DNA of 64,000 nucleotides, taken from assembly GCF_003594915.1 (NCBI RefSeq), contig NZ_QZCS01000005.1, positions 124,001 to 188,000 on the forward strand, in the 5' to 3' direction. Shown here piece by piece: positions 49,036 through 58,596 of the stretch; positions within the stretch are counted from its first letter, which is position 1, and each line of letters opens with the position of its first letter. Made by a program: the position numbers and the translations under genes. The DNA comes from Enterobacter chuandaensis. GTDB lineage: Bacteria; Pseudomonadota; Gammaproteobacteria; Enterobacterales; Enterobacteriaceae. Under the pieces are notes generated by a model. The model did no database searches. It saw nothing but the letters and a program-made list of their open reading frames with translations, and had not been told where the DNA came from.

Positions 49036-50754
49036 TCACCGCATGACGATAAGGTGGTCAGAACCGGCCGGAAGGCCATCGGGTTTGATATTCTCCAGGC
49101 GCAGCACGTTACCCATGATTTCGCTGAAGACCGGCGCTGAAACCGCACCACCGTAGTAGGCCCCGTTTTGAGGATCGTTGATCACCACCACCAGGGCGAA
49201 ACGCGGATCGCTGGCGGGCGCAACGCCCGCGGTGTAGGCGACGTATTTATCGACATATTTGCCGCTATCATCAATTTTCTTCGCCGTCCCGGTCTTCACC
49301 GCCACGCGATAGTCGCGCACGGCGGCCTTAACGCCGCCTCCACCGGGTAGCGCGACGCTCTCCATCATGTGCTCCACTTCATGCGCGATCTCCTCCGGCA
49401 TAACGCGGTGCCCGATAACGGGCGGATCGATGCGGGTGATCGAGAGGGGGCGCTCAAGCCCGAAGCCGCCAATCGTCGCGTAAACGTGGGCCAGCTGGAG
49501 CGGCGTGACCATCAGGCCGTAACCAAAGGCAAAGGTTGCGCGGTCAAGCTGGCTCCAGTATTTACGCTGTGGCAACAACCCTGCGCTCTCGCCCGTCAAG
49601 CCCAGCCCCGTATTTGTGCCAAACCCGAAGTTTCGATAGGTATCAATCAGATGCTGGACAGGCATCGCCAGCGAGAGCCGGGAGACACCGGTGTCGCTCG
49701 ATTTTTGCAGGATCCCGGTCATGGTCAGTTCAGGATAATAACCCACGTCGCGGATATGATGCCCGTCAAGTGTATACGGGTGGGTATCAATGACGCTGTC
49801 CGGCTGTACCAGCCCCTGCTGCAGAGCCGTCATCAGCACCAGCGGTTTGACGGTCGAACCGGGCTCGAACGTATCGCTGATCGCCCGGTTGCGAAAATCG
49901 TTTATCGTCGCGCCTTCCCGGTTATTGGGGTTGAAATCCGGGTAGCTCGCCATGGCGAGAATTTCCCCGGTGGGGATATTAATCAGCACCGAAGCCCCTG
50001 ACTCGGCCTTGTTCCAGGCCACGGCGTTATCGAGCGCATCCTCGGTAATGGTTTGCAGACGCTCGTCAATACTCAACTGGATGTTATGCGCGGGCGTAGG
50101 CGCCACTTCCGTCAGGTTTTCAACCACGCGCCCGTAGCGATCCTCCCTGACCTGTCGGACACCCGCTTTGCCCGTCAGCTGAGTATTGAAGCTTTTCTCC
50201 ACCCCTTCGATACCCTGCCCGTCAATATTGGTGAAGCCAATCAGGTTCGCCGCCACGTGGCCTGCCGGGTAAAAACGGCGGGATTCATCGCGCAAATTAA
50301 TGCCGGGTAAATTGAGCTTATCAATCCACTTTGCCTGCGCAGGATCGACCTGACGCGCCAGGTAGATGAAGCGGCCCTGGGGGTTAGCGTTAATCCGTGA
50401 TGAAAGGGTGCTCAACGAGAGATGCAGCGCGCTCGCCAGCGCCTGCCAGCGTTCATCAAACCCAACGCCCCCTTTTGCCAGCACCGTTTTTGGATCGGCC
50501 CATACGGCTCTGACGGGTACGCTGACCGCCAGCGGTCGGCCTTCACGATCCATAATCATTCCGCGCGGCGCATCAATCGCCAGCTGGCGGAGGGAGCGCA
50601 TATCCTCCTGCTTCACCAGATTGTCAGGTTTGATGATTTGTAGCCAGGCAACACGGCCAAGCAAAAAGGCCAGACTGCAGAAAATAGCGAAACAGAGCAG
50701 CGCAAAACGCGCCGGCGTAAAATTGCCAGCGGTCATTATCAATTTCTTCTTCAC
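49036..50754 (-). CDS. FtsI-like penicillin-binding protein (PBP3 paralogue, PBP3SAL type)
   Basis: The 572-residue class B PBP has one N-terminal membrane helix (about 12-35), a pedestal domain (about 55-215) and a transpeptidase domain. Ser300 lies in STVK, then SSD at 352-354 and KTG at 487-489. FtsI has SSN at the second motif; here it is SSD. The genuine ftsI lies in the dcw cluster, so this is a second copy. Salmonella has a paralogue at the same place between rlmA and cspC, PBP3SAL, which supports division at acid pH. GTG at 50754 has GGGG upstream; TTG at 50778 and ATG at 50736 are alternatives. Confidence 0.9.
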   Translation of the reverse strand: MKKKLIMTAGNFTPARFALLCFAIFCSLAFLLGRVAWLQIIKPDNLVKQEDMRSLRQLAIDAPRGMIMDREGRPLAVSVPVRAVWADPKTVLAKGGVGFDERWQALASALHLSLSTLSSRINANPQGRFIYLARQVDPAQAKWIDKLNLPGINLRDESRRFYPAGHVAANLIGFTNIDGQGIEGVEKSFNTQLTGKAGVRQVREDRYGRVVENLTEVAPTPAHNIQLSIDERLQTITEDALDNAVAWNKAESGASVLINIPTGEILAMASYPDFNPNNREGATINDFRNRAISDTFEPGSTVKPLVLMTALQQGLVQPDSVIDTHPYTLDGHHIRDVGYYPELTMTGILQKSSDTGVSRLSLAMPVQHLIDTYRNFGFGTNTGLGLTGESAGLLPQRKYWSQLDRATFAFGYGLMVTPLQLAHVYATIGGFGLERPLSITRIDPPVIGHRVMPEEIAHEVEHMMESVALPGGGGVKAAVRDYRVAVKTGTAKKIDDSGKYVDKYVAYTAGVAPASDPRFALVVVINDPQNGAYYGGAVSAPVFSEIMGNVLRLENIKPDGLPAGSDHLIVMR

Positions 50755-50896
50755 CTGAACCCCAGGACTGTTAAACAACGCCCTGATTTAACGGGAAAAG
50801 ATGCGCTGAGGGAGGCGAAACTGTGCTACTAACCTCGCAGCTTTGCAACAAGTTGCTAACAAGACGGGAGACAGTAATATTTTGAAAGATACGGAA

Positions 50897-50925
50897 TAAA
50901 AAAGCCCCGCATTGCGCGAGGCTTT
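50897..50925 (-). terminator. terminator of yobF-cspC
   Basis: On the minus strand AAAGCCTCGC...GCGGGGCTTT forms a stem followed by TTTTTTATT, about 50 bases past the cspC stop. Confidence 0.85.
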
Positions 50926-50971
50926 ATGTCTGAGAGTGAAGTGCTATGCGCTTCAGTCAGCAGCGATTCGA

Positions 50972-51181
50972 TCAGATAGCAGTTACGTTAACTGCAGCTG
51001 GGCCTTTCTGGCCGTCCTGAATTTCGAACTCAACGTTCTGGCCTTCAGCCAGAGTTTTGAAGCCGTTACCCTGGATTGCAGAGAAGTGTACGAACACGTC
51101 TTTGCTGCCATCAGCAGGAGTAATGAAACCAAAACCTTTAGACTCGTTGAACCACTTAACTTGACCTTTAATCTTTGCCAT
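50972..51181 (-). CDS. cspC: cold-shock-domain protein CspC
   Basis: The 69-residue RNA chaperone has RNP1 (KGFGFITP) and RNP2 (VFVHF) motifs. The sequence agrees with E. coli CspC at every residue I can recall. CspC is constitutively made and affects stability of stress mRNAs, including rpoS. AAGGAA lies upstream of ATG 51181. It is co-transcribed with yobF, whose stop is 26 bases upstream. Confidence 0.98.
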
Positions 51182-51207
51182 TTTGCAAAATTCCTTAGAG
51201 TGTTTTC

Positions 51208-51339
51208 TTAGCCCGCAGGCATTAACTGAGATAAAACTGAGACATTACTGCATGAGGCACTAATATAAGGTTCGGCAGAGAAGCGGTATTCAACGACAAC
51301 GTGTTTACTCAGGACTTCTTTACTGAAAATGCCACACAT
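51208..51339 (-). CDS. yobF: small stress protein YobF
   Basis: This 43-residue protein was found by direct reading of the strand upstream of cspC. It begins [13 protein letters not shown] and contains [11 protein letters not shown] and SCSNVSVLS, all shared with E. coli YobF (47 residues); the last few residues differ and it ends earlier, at PAG. In E. coli YobF increases on heat and other stress and shares its transcript with cspC. Function is not established. Confidence 0.92.
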
Positions 51340-52086
51340 AAACAGAACTGTACCTCGTTTGACCCAAAACGTGTTATCACACACTATGTTTAATATGGCA
51401 AGCCATTTTTAAACATGTCTCGATCCGCCGCACAAATTCGAACACTGTCTGTAAGGATTTGCACAATTATGCGCTCAACATACAGACGGCTTTACTCCCT
51501 TACACAGACTCAACGCTGCTTGCGCAAGCGCTGTAATCTAAGACTTTTTTAACATAGCTCAATCATTACAATGCGTCCAGCAGACGGGAAAAGAAATCTT
51601 AAGCATTGATTGAGTTAGAACAAATTGTGAAAACTTATGCTTAAATCATTGTAACGGAACTGTATTGTTTCAGAACGAATTCGGCGTTATTAGCATCGCC
51701 CGACTGTATTAAAATGCAGCGCTGAATAAACAGCGTTATGCACTAAAATAATGAAATTTTTATGACTCTGCATCAAAATAAGGCAAGCAAAACGTTTCGA
51801 TAAAAATAAAACAAGCCCTTGCACGTTTACATACAAAATATATGCAACAATTACTCGCTTCGTTTATACGGGTAAATATTCGCCTGTTTTCAGTATACTG
51901 AAACTATTATTAACTGCTGCTACAGTATTCAGCGCGGCATAGGGCGTCTTTCCAGATGCGATTGAGAAGGCAGCTGATGGGCATCATCAGGAGATGACGA
52001 AAAACCTTTGAGGGTGATGGTTCAGGGAGGGGTCGTGCCGGGAAGGTTTCCACATCACAGCCACCTCCCCTCCAGTGACAATACGA
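51340..52086. other. long gene-free region between yobF and yebO
   Basis: I find no convincing protein or known RNA gene in this 747-base AT-rich stretch. It must hold the yobF-cspC promoter and the yebO 3' end. Notable are a palindrome GCTTGCGCAAGC (51518-51529) and a split inverted repeat (CTCAATCA...ATGC at 51558-51574 with GCATTGATTGAG at 51603-51614). Confidence 0.55.
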
Positions 52087-52377
52087 TTAGCGCTCAGCCA
52101 CCAGGCGGATAAAATCGTCTTGATCGTTGTTATCTTCCGCGACAGTTTCTTTTGGCGCTTCTTTCTCTTCCGGCTCGTTCGCTTCGCACAGACGACGCAG
52201 CAGCGCATTCTGCCGCTTTTGCTGCTCAAGCAGCGCTTCCAGCAGTTCGATCTGCTCGTTCGTACGTGAACTGGCGCGGTTTACGAAAAACCAAATGACC
52301 AGACCCACAAGCAGAACAACTAAAGAGATCATCAGGGATGCCACATTTAGCAGCCCTGAATTCAGTAACTCACCCAT
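52087..52377 (-). CDS. yebO: small membrane protein YebO
   Basis: The 96-residue protein has one N-terminal membrane helix (about 12-34), a coiled-coil-like segment (SRTNEQIELLEALLEQQKRQ) and an acidic tail ending DDFIRLVAER. It matches E. coli YebO. Function unknown. In E. coli it is near the PhoPQ-controlled mgrB. GGTGG precedes ATG 52377. Confidence 0.92.
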   Translation of the reverse strand: MGELLNSGLLNVASLMISLVVLLVGLVIWFFVNRASSRTNEQIELLEALLEQQKRQNALLRRLCEANEPEEKEAPKETVAEDNNDQDDFIRLVAER

Positions 52378-52451
52378 TTCACCACCTCAATAAAAACGTC
52401 TATTTTACCACTGGCGCGAAGGAAGGAAATCATCTGAAGAAAAAATGCGTG

Positions 52452-52595
52452 TTACCACGGAATAAACTTATTGATTGCGCAAACGCCGCTAAAAAACTGT
52501 ACATCCTGATCGCACATCACGTTGATAGTCTGCGTCCATAACACCACACACGCTATCAGCACGATAATCAGAATCACCCAGCGTATTTTTTTCAC
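52452..52595 (-). CDS. mgrB: PhoQ inhibitor MgrB
   Basis: This 47-residue inner-membrane protein was found by direct translation. It has a short Lys/Arg N-terminus, one helix (about 6-24) and a periplasmic part with Cys16, Cys28 and Cys39 at the E. coli positions, ending FIPW. MgrB binds PhoQ and lowers its kinase activity; loss of MgrB is a known route to polymyxin resistance in Klebsiella. Here the frame is intact. The start is GTG at 52595 with GGAG upstream. PhoP control is expected; only a single GTTTA half-site (minus strand, near 52665) was seen. Confidence 0.95.
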   Translation of the reverse strand: MKKIRWVILIIVLIACVVLWTQTINVMCDQDVQFFSGVCAINKFIPW

Positions 52596-52754
52596 TCCAC
52601 ACTCCGTCTACATACCTGATGCAATCAGGTTATCACGGTTATCTTAAACAAGGACTAACTGTACCGCCATCGCGCCCTTTTCAGAATCCTGCACTTGTTT
52701 CATTACGTAAACCGTTTACGCTAGCGTTATGATAACAATGATAAAGAGGTGATG

Positions 52755-52994
52755 ATGCGCGTAATTATTCGAACAATTATTGTACTGGTGATTCTCTGGA
52801 TTGGGCTGCTGTTAACGGGCTACGGCGTGCTTGTGGGAAGCACCGAAAACGCCGCAGGGTTAGGCATTCAGTGTAAGTATTTAACCGCACAAGGCGTCAG
52901 CACGGCGCAGTATCTCCATTCGGATAGCGGGATCATTGGGTTGACCAACTGTCCGGTACTGCGTAAGACCTCCGTGGTGATTGATAATGGTTAA
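52755..52994 (+). CDS. yobH: small membrane/exported protein YobH
   Basis: The 79-residue protein has one N-terminal hydrophobic helix (about 5-24) and a Cys pair (QCKYLTA and NCPVLRK) likely to form a disulphide in the periplasm. It is similar to E. coli YobH (79 residues) and divergent from mgrB as there. ATG at 52755 has GAGGT six bases upstream. Function unknown. Confidence 0.9.
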   Translation: MRVIIRTIIVLVILWIGLLLTGYGVLVGSTENAAGLGIQCKYLTAQGVSTAQYLHSDSGIIGLTNCPVLRKTSVVIDNG

Positions 52995-53013
52995 TCTACA
53001 GGGGTAACGTCTG

Positions 53014-53046
53014 ACAAAAAACGCCGCAATGAATGCGGCGTTTATT
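53014..53046. terminator. bidirectional terminator yobH/kdgR
   Basis: AAACGCCGCA and TGCGGCGTTT form a 10-base-pair stem flanked by A and T runs between convergent genes. Confidence 0.9.
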
Positions 53047-53059
53047 ATGCTTCCCGGGA

Positions 53060-53851
53060 TTAAAACGGATAGTCGTGATAACCCATCTGCTCAGAAATCT
53101 TACGCGCGGCAGTATGCAGGATAGCCACATATTCGTGCAGGCGCTCTTCCGAGAAACGCAGGGTTGGGAAAGAGATGCTCAAACCCGCGATCACCACGCC
53201 AAAGCGGTCAAAGACAGGGACGCCGATGCAGCGCAGCCCTTCTTCCTGCTCCTCGTTATCTTCGCCATACCCTTGTTCACGCACCTTGTCGAGCACCGTT
53301 AACAACTCATCGGTGTCGGTAATAGTGCGTTCAGTGCTGCGTTTATACTCCACGCCATCGAGGATCTGTTTCACCTCTTCACGATCGCGCCACGCCAGCA
53401 GAACCTTACCAATAGCCGTGCTGTAAAGCGGGTTGCGACGACCGATGCGTGAATACATGCGCAGGTTATACATGGAGTCAATTTTATGGATGTAAACAAT
53501 GCTGTCCTCATCCAGTGCACCCAGGTGGATGGTCTCTTTGGTCAGGCGGGAGATCTCACGCATCTGGATATCCGCGCTACGGATCAGATCAACGTTTTGC
53601 AGTGCCCGGGCACCCAGTTCGAACAGTTTCAGCGTCAGAGAGTATTTTTCAGATTCGCCTTCCTGTGCAACATAGCCCAGCGACTTCATGGTTTGCAAAA
53701 AGCGATAAACGGTGCTTTTCGACATCATCACGCGCTGCGACAACTCTGTGATACCAATTTCACGCTCTTCTCCGAGCGCCTGTAAGATGCCAAACACCTT
53801 CAGCACGGAAGAAACAGAATCTGGCTGTTTATCCAAATCCGCAATTGCCAT
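53060..53851 (-). CDS. kdgR: IclR-family repressor KdgR
   Basis: The 263-residue repressor has an N-terminal winged helix (about 14-75; ITELSQRVMMSKSTVYRFLQTM) and an IclR ligand domain (about 90-255; GLRCIGVPVFDRFGVVIAGLSI). It controls pectin/hexuronate breakdown genes and binds 2-keto-3-deoxygluconate. GAGGTGG precedes ATG 53851. It is divergent from yebQ as in E. coli. Confidence 0.95.
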   Translation of the reverse strand: MAIADLDKQPDSVSSVLKVFGILQALGEEREIGITELSQRVMMSKSTVYRFLQTMKSLGYVAQEGESEKYSLTLKLFELGARALQNVDLIRSADIQMREISRLTKETIHLGALDEDSIVYIHKIDSMYNLRMYSRIGRRNPLYSTAIGKVLLAWRDREEVKQILDGVEYKRSTERTITDTDELLTVLDKVREQGYGEDNEEQEEGLRCIGVPVFDRFGVVIAGLSISFPTLRFSEERLHEYVAILHTAARKISEQMGYHDYPF

Positions 53852-54029
53852 TTACCACCTCATAGAGAGTGTTTTATAAAAATCAGAACCGGTTTTTATT
53901 ATAAATTCCCGTCATGTTACCTGCAATCAATCCGCGTTTACTTCGTTACAAATCTGCGACATAAAACGGCGTTAACGGTGCTAAAATAGTTACCCTGAGA
54001 ATAATTTCACTTCGAGCTATTTATCCCTG

Positions 54030-55403
54030 ATGGAAAAGTCCCTCTCCGATGGCCTGCCTTTACCCCAGCGGTATGGCGCAATTGCCACCATTATTATTGG
54101 TATCTCCATGGCCGTCCTTGATGGCGCCATTGCAAACGTTGCCCTTCCCACCATCGCCAGCGACCTGCATGCTTCACCCGCCAGTTCGATATGGATAGTT
54201 AACGCCTATCAGATTGCGATTGTGGTTTCCCTGCTCTCCTTCTCTTTTCTGGGCGATATGTTTGGCTACCGTCGGGTCTATCAGTGTGGCCTGGTGGTGT
54301 TTACCTTCACATCGCTGCTGTGCGCCCTTTCTGACTCTCTGCATACGCTGACGCTGGCGCGCATCGCGCAAGGTTTTGGCGGCGCGGCGCTAATGAGCGT
54401 CAACACGGCGTTAATCCGCTTAATCTACCCGCACCGCCATCTCGGGCGCGGCATGGGGATAAACTCGTTTATTGTCGCCGTCTCTTCGGCCGCCGGGCCA
54501 ACGATTGCAGCGGCGATTCTTTCTGTCGCCTCGTGGCAGTGGCTGTTCGCCATAAACGTGCCGCTGGGTATCGTGGCCATCTTCTTTGCCCTGCGGTTTC
54601 TCCCCGCTAACGGCCCGAAAAGCACGATGCCGCGTTTTGACGTGGCAAGCGCAGTGATGAATGCGCTCACCTTTGGCCTGCTGATTACCGCCCTCAGCGG
54701 TTTTGCTCAGGGTCAGTCTCTGATGCTAACCGTCGCGGAGCTTGTTGCTCTACTGGTGACGGGCTTCTTCTTTGTTCGTCGCCAGCTTGCTCTGCCGGTT
54801 CCTTTACTGCCGGTCGATCTGTTGCGTATTCCTCTCTTTTCGCTCTCCATCTGCACGTCTATCTGCTCATTCTGCGCCCAGATGCTGGCCCTGGTTTCTC
54901 TGCCCTTCTTCCTGCAAAGCGTGATAGGACGTTCCGAAGTGGAGACAGGGCTGCTGTTAACCCCCTGGCCGCTGGCGACGATGGTGATGGCCCCGCTGGC
55001 AGGTTATTTAATTGAACGCGTTCATGCCGGTTTGTTGGGTGCGGTGGGGCTGGCAGTGATGGCAACAGGCCTTTTCGCGCTGGCTTTGCTTCCGTCATCA
55101 CCAACCGATCTGGACATCATCTGGCGGATGATCCTGTGCGGAGCCGGGTTTGGTCTGTTTCAGTCGCCCAACAACCACACCATTATTACCTCTGCACCGC
55201 GTCACCGCAGCGGCGGGGCTAGCGGCATGCTGGGAACCGCGCGTCTGCTGGGGCAAAGCACCGGCGCGGCGCTGGTTGCCCTGATGTTTAACCTTGCCGG
55301 GCAAAACGGTAACCACGTTGCGCTTCTCACCGCAGGTGCGCTTGCCACCCTTGCAGCCGTTGTCAGCGGGCTGCGCGCGACTCAACCCGGCGTTCAGGCA
55401 TAA
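54030..55403 (+). CDS. yebQ: DHA2-family MFS transporter YebQ
   Basis: The 457-residue protein is a predicted drug:H+ antiporter with about 14 helices (DHA2, QacA/EmrB group), with motif C-like segments (SFIVAVSSAAGPTIAA) and the N-terminal MAVLDGAIANVALPTIA signature. The substrate is unknown. Its divergence from kdgR suggests KdgR control, as proposed in E. coli. Confidence 0.92.
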   Translation: MEKSLSDGLPLPQRYGAIATIIIGISMAVLDGAIANVALPTIASDLHASPASSIWIVNAYQIAIVVSLLSFSFLGDMFGYRRVYQCGLVVFTFTSLLCALSDSLHTLTLARIAQGFGGAALMSVNTALIRLIYPHRHLGRGMGINSFIVAVSSAAGPTIAAAILSVASWQWLFAINVPLGIVAIFFALRFLPANGPKSTMPRFDVASAVMNALTFGLLITALSGFAQGQSLMLTVAELVALLVTGFFFVRRQLALPVPLLPVDLLRIPLFSLSICTSICSFCAQMLALVSLPFFLQSVIGRSEVETGLLLTPWPLATMVMAPLAGYLIERVHAGLLGAVGLAVMATGLFALALLPSSPTDLDIIWRMILCGAGFGLFQSPNNHTIITSAPRHRSGGASGMLGTARLLGQSTGAALVALMFNLAGQNGNHVALLTAGALATLAAVVSGLRATQPGVQA

Positions 55404-55440
55404 AAAAAGCCGGGCGGAGACTTCTCCTGCCCGGCTTATT
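55402..55440. terminator. bidirectional terminator yebQ/htpX
   Basis: AGCCGGGC and GCCCGGCT, with an inner GGAG/CTCC pairing, form a long stem flanked by seven A and TTATTA. It overlaps the yebQ stop. Confidence 0.85.
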
Positions 55441-55453
55441 ACTGCGCTTCGCG

Positions 55454-56335
55454 TTACTTCAGGTATTCCCCACTGCGCAGCGCTTCAATACGCTCATCCA
55501 GCGGCGGGTGAGACATAAACAGCTCGCTCAGCGACTTTGATTTGCCGTTGATGCAGAAGGCCATCATGCTGTTCGCTTCCTGCGGCTCGTAGCTGGTTTT
55601 CAGACGCTGCAGGGCTGCAATCATCTTCTCACGACCCACCAGCTTCGCAGAGCCGGCATCCGCGTGGAACTCACGGTGACGAGAGAACCACATGGTAATG
55701 ATGCTTGCCAGAATACCGAATACCAGTTCCAGCACCATGGATACGGCGAAGTAGATCAGTGGGTTACCGTTGCTCTCTTCTCCTTCGTCACGGTTGCCGC
55801 CCATAAAGCCAGCCGCAATCTGCGCCAGGATACGGGAGATAAAGATAACGAAGGTATTCACCACGCCCTGAATCAGGGTCATAGTCACCATGTCACCGTT
55901 GGCGATATGGCTGATTTCGTGGGCGATAACCGCTTCGGCTTCGTCACGGCTCATGTTCTGCAACAATCCAGTGCTGACGGCAACCAGCGACGCATCACGA
56001 CGGGCACCCGTAGCAAATGCGTTAATATCCGGGGCATGATAAATAGCCACCTGCGGCATGGCGATCCCGGCCTGACGGGATTGCTGAGCCACCGTATTCA
56101 TTAGCCACTGTTCCATATCATTACGTGGCTGTTCGATAACTTCCCCACCTACTGATTTCAGGGCCATCCACTTTGACATCAGCAGGGAAATGAATGAGCC
56201 ACCAAAACCAAACAGCAGCGCCATAATCAACAGACCCTGAACGCTGCTCGACTGAATTCCCGTCAGGCTTAGCACCAGCCCGAAAACCACCATTACCGCC
56301 AGGTTGGTGAGCAGGAAGAGCGCGATTCGCATCAT
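55454..56335 (-). CDS. htpX: membrane zinc protease HtpX
   Basis: The 293-residue M48 metalloprotease of the inner membrane has zinc motif HEISH near residue 140 and the third ligand Glu in [13 protein letters not shown] near 222. Hydrophobic segments lie near 4-24, 34-54, 155-175 and 190-215. It degrades damaged membrane proteins together with FtsH and is controlled by CpxR in E. coli. Length is equal to E. coli. Confidence 0.97.
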   Translation of the reverse strand: MMRIALFLLTNLAVMVVFGLVLSLTGIQSSSVQGLLIMALLFGFGGSFISLLMSKWMALKSVGGEVIEQPRNDMEQWLMNTVAQQSRQAGIAMPQVAIYHAPDINAFATGARRDASLVAVSTGLLQNMSRDEAEAVIAHEISHIANGDMVTMTLIQGVVNTFVIFISRILAQIAAGFMGGNRDEGEESNGNPLIYFAVSMVLELVFGILASIITMWFSRHREFHADAGSAKLVGREKMIAALQRLKTSYEPQEANSMMAFCINGKSKSLSELFMSHPPLDERIEALRSGEYLK

Positions 56336-56482
56336 AATTTTCTTTTAACCTCAGTTTAACAAAACGCACTATGCGATTACCCACATCGTATGGGTATTGC
56401 GGCTATTTTCAAGCATCCGGTAGCCGTAAGTCACCAGAAAGACACAACTTTACACAATTGGAAATCAGCCTGACGGAAGGAT

Positions 56483-56522
56483 GAAAAACAAAAAGAAACA
56501 GGCACAATTTCTTGTGCCTGTT
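56483..56522 (-). terminator. terminator of prc
   Basis: AACAGGCACAA-GAAA-TTGTGCCTGTT on the minus strand is followed by TCTTTTTGTTTTTC, right after the prc stop. Confidence 0.88.
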
Positions 56523-56528
56523 GGGAGA

Positions 56529-58577
56529 TTATTTTGCCGGAGCGGGCTGTACGGCAGGCTTGTCTTTTTCCAGATTCGCCAGGTCGAGCGCGATATGCAC
56601 CGTCTCGTCCAGGTATGGATCCGGCTCCTGGTAATCTTTTGGCAGATCGTCCAGTTTCTTGAGCAGAGGCTTACCTTCACGCTTAAAGCGATCGTTGATA
56701 CGCGCCAGACGCGTTGCATCATCTTCGTTGTTCTCTTTTTCACGCTGAGCGTAATTAAGAGAAACGATATTCCGCTTATCTTTCAGGGCATTGAAACGCG
56801 CAATGTCCTTCATGATGTACTGGAATTCCGGATCTTTCGCGATGCGGTCATTATGCGCCTTCAGCAGTTCAGGGCCAAACTGCGTCATATCACCCGCTTT
56901 CACGTAGGTCGCGGCATTGATGCTGTCCCACGGCAGTGCGTTATCTTCAAACTTCTCGCCGGTTTCGGTCTCTTCCGTGCCTGTCGGCATCATGATATCC
57001 GGCGTTACGCCCTTACGCTGCGTACTGCCACCGTTAACACGGTAGAACTTCTGAATGGTGTACTGAACGGAGCCCAGCGCAGGCCATTCCGGACGCAGCA
57101 TCTGATCGTAAATACGGTTCAGCGAGCGATACTGCTGAACGGTACCTTTACCGAAGGTGGGTTCACCCACGATCAGCGCACGGCCATAGTCCTGCATTGC
57201 AGCGGCAAAAATTTCAGATGCGGACGCACTGAAGCGGTCGACCAGGACCACCAGCGGGCCTTTGTAATAGACCACACCGTCGTTGTCAGCATCTTCACGA
57301 ACTTTACCGTTGTTATCACGAACCTGAACCACCGGACCAGACGGGATAAACAGGCCAGAGAGCGACACCGCTTCCGTCAGCGCACCGCCACCGTTCGTGC
57401 GAAGGTCGATGATGACGCTGCTCACGTTCTGCTTCTCAAGTTTCTGTAGCTGAACTTTCACATCGTCAGTCAGCCCCACGTAGAAGCCAGGGATATCCAG
57501 GACCCCCACCTTCTCTTTACCCACGGTTTTCACCGACATTTTCACCGCGCGGTCTTCCAGACGGATACGCTCACGGGTCAGGGTAACGATACGGGTTTTC
57601 GTGCCTTTACCGGCAGGCAGAATTTCGAGACGAACTTTACTGCCTTTTGGCCCTTTGATCAGAGCAACCACATCGTCCAGACGCCAGCCAATGACATCCA
57701 CCATGTTCTGGCCGGTTTGTCCTACACCCACAATGCGATCGCCTACGCTAATCGCTTTGCTTTTGGATGCCGGGCCGCCTGCGACCATGGAGTTGATCAC
57801 CGTGTAATCATCGTCCATCTGCAGCACCGCGCCGATACCTTCCAGAGACAGGCTCATTTCGGTATTGAACTGTTCGGTGTTACGAGGAGAGAGGTAGTTG
57901 GTGTGCGGATCGATTTCGTGCGCAAAGGCAGTCATCGCCAGCGAGAAGACATCTTCACTGTTGGTCTGCGCCAGACGACGAATGGCAAATTTGTAGCGAC
58001 GCGTTAGCGTATCGCGGTTCTCTTTTTCATCTTTGCCGGTCAGCTTGAGGCTAAGCTCGTCGTACTTAACCTTTCCGTCCCACAGCGCATTCAGCTCGGC
58101 TTCATTTTTCGGCCAGGGCGCTTTGCTGCGATCGAGGTTAAAGGTGTCATTGCCGGTGAAGTCCATTGGACGTTCCAGCACTTTCAACGCGTACTGATAG
58201 CGTTCAAAACGACGTTTTTGCGACAGGTTATAGAGATCGTAGAACAGGTCCAGCTTGCCTGACCGCAGCTCATCACCCACCTCGGATTTGCGCTTAGCGA
58301 ACTGCTCGACATCGCTGGCGAGCAAAACGTTATGGCTGTAATCCAGCAAGTTCAGATAGCGGTCAAAGATTTTGGCCGAAAAGGCCTGATCGAGATCGAA
58401 CTGACGATAATGCGAGCGGGTAAAACGTGAGGTCACGCGCTCGCTCACCGTCGCATGCTGCGTCTCTTCCTTGAGTACCGGAATTTGATCAACACGCGTG
58501 ATATCGTCCACTGCGAAAGCGTGACCTGTTATGGCAAACAGACCCGCCAGCGCGGTGAGCTTAAAAAAAGTGTTCAT
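56529..58577 (-). CDS. prc: tail-specific protease Prc (Tsp)
   Basis: The 682-residue periplasmic S41 protease has a signal peptide (about 1-22, ending GHAFA), a PDZ domain (about 235-330; SLEGIGAVLQ, DRIVGVGQ) and catalytic Ser in RFSASASEIF with Lys in EPTFGKGT, spaced 25 residues apart as in E. coli Ser452/Lys477. It trims FtsI and, with NlpI, degrades the murein hydrolase MepS. ATG at 58577 gives 682 residues as in E. coli. It starts 19 bases after proQ. Confidence 0.97.
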   Translation of the reverse strand: MNTFFKLTALAGLFAITGHAFAVDDITRVDQIPVLKEETQHATVSERVTSRFTRSHYRQFDLDQAFSAKIFDRYLNLLDYSHNVLLASDVEQFAKRKSEVGDELRSGKLDLFYDLYNLSQKRRFERYQYALKVLERPMDFTGNDTFNLDRSKAPWPKNEAELNALWDGKVKYDELSLKLTGKDEKENRDTLTRRYKFAIRRLAQTNSEDVFSLAMTAFAHEIDPHTNYLSPRNTEQFNTEMSLSLEGIGAVLQMDDDYTVINSMVAGGPASKSKAISVGDRIVGVGQTGQNMVDVIGWRLDDVVALIKGPKGSKVRLEILPAGKGTKTRIVTLTRERIRLEDRAVKMSVKTVGKEKVGVLDIPGFYVGLTDDVKVQLQKLEKQNVSSVIIDLRTNGGGALTEAVSLSGLFIPSGPVVQVRDNNGKVREDADNDGVVYYKGPLVVLVDRFSASASEIFAAAMQDYGRALIVGEPTFGKGTVQQYRSLNRIYDQMLRPEWPALGSVQYTIQKFYRVNGGSTQRKGVTPDIMMPTGTEETETGEKFEDNALPWDSINAATYVKAGDMTQFGPELLKAHNDRIAKDPEFQYIMKDIARFNALKDKRNIVSLNYAQREKENNEDDATRLARINDRFKREGKPLLKKLDDLPKDYQEPDPYLDETVHIALDLANLEKDKPAVQPAPAK

Positions 58578-58596
58578 GCCAGGCTTGGCCTCCGTT

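Noticed and set aside
52596..52754. PhoP box upstream of mgrB
   Set aside because: Only one TGTTTA half-site was found on the minus strand; the second repeat at 11-base spacing is poor, so it was not listed as a feature.
53876..53903. KdgR operator in the kdgR/yebQ gap
   Set aside because: A GAACCGGTT dyad is present, but it does not fit the TGAAAC/GTTTCA consensus when aligned.
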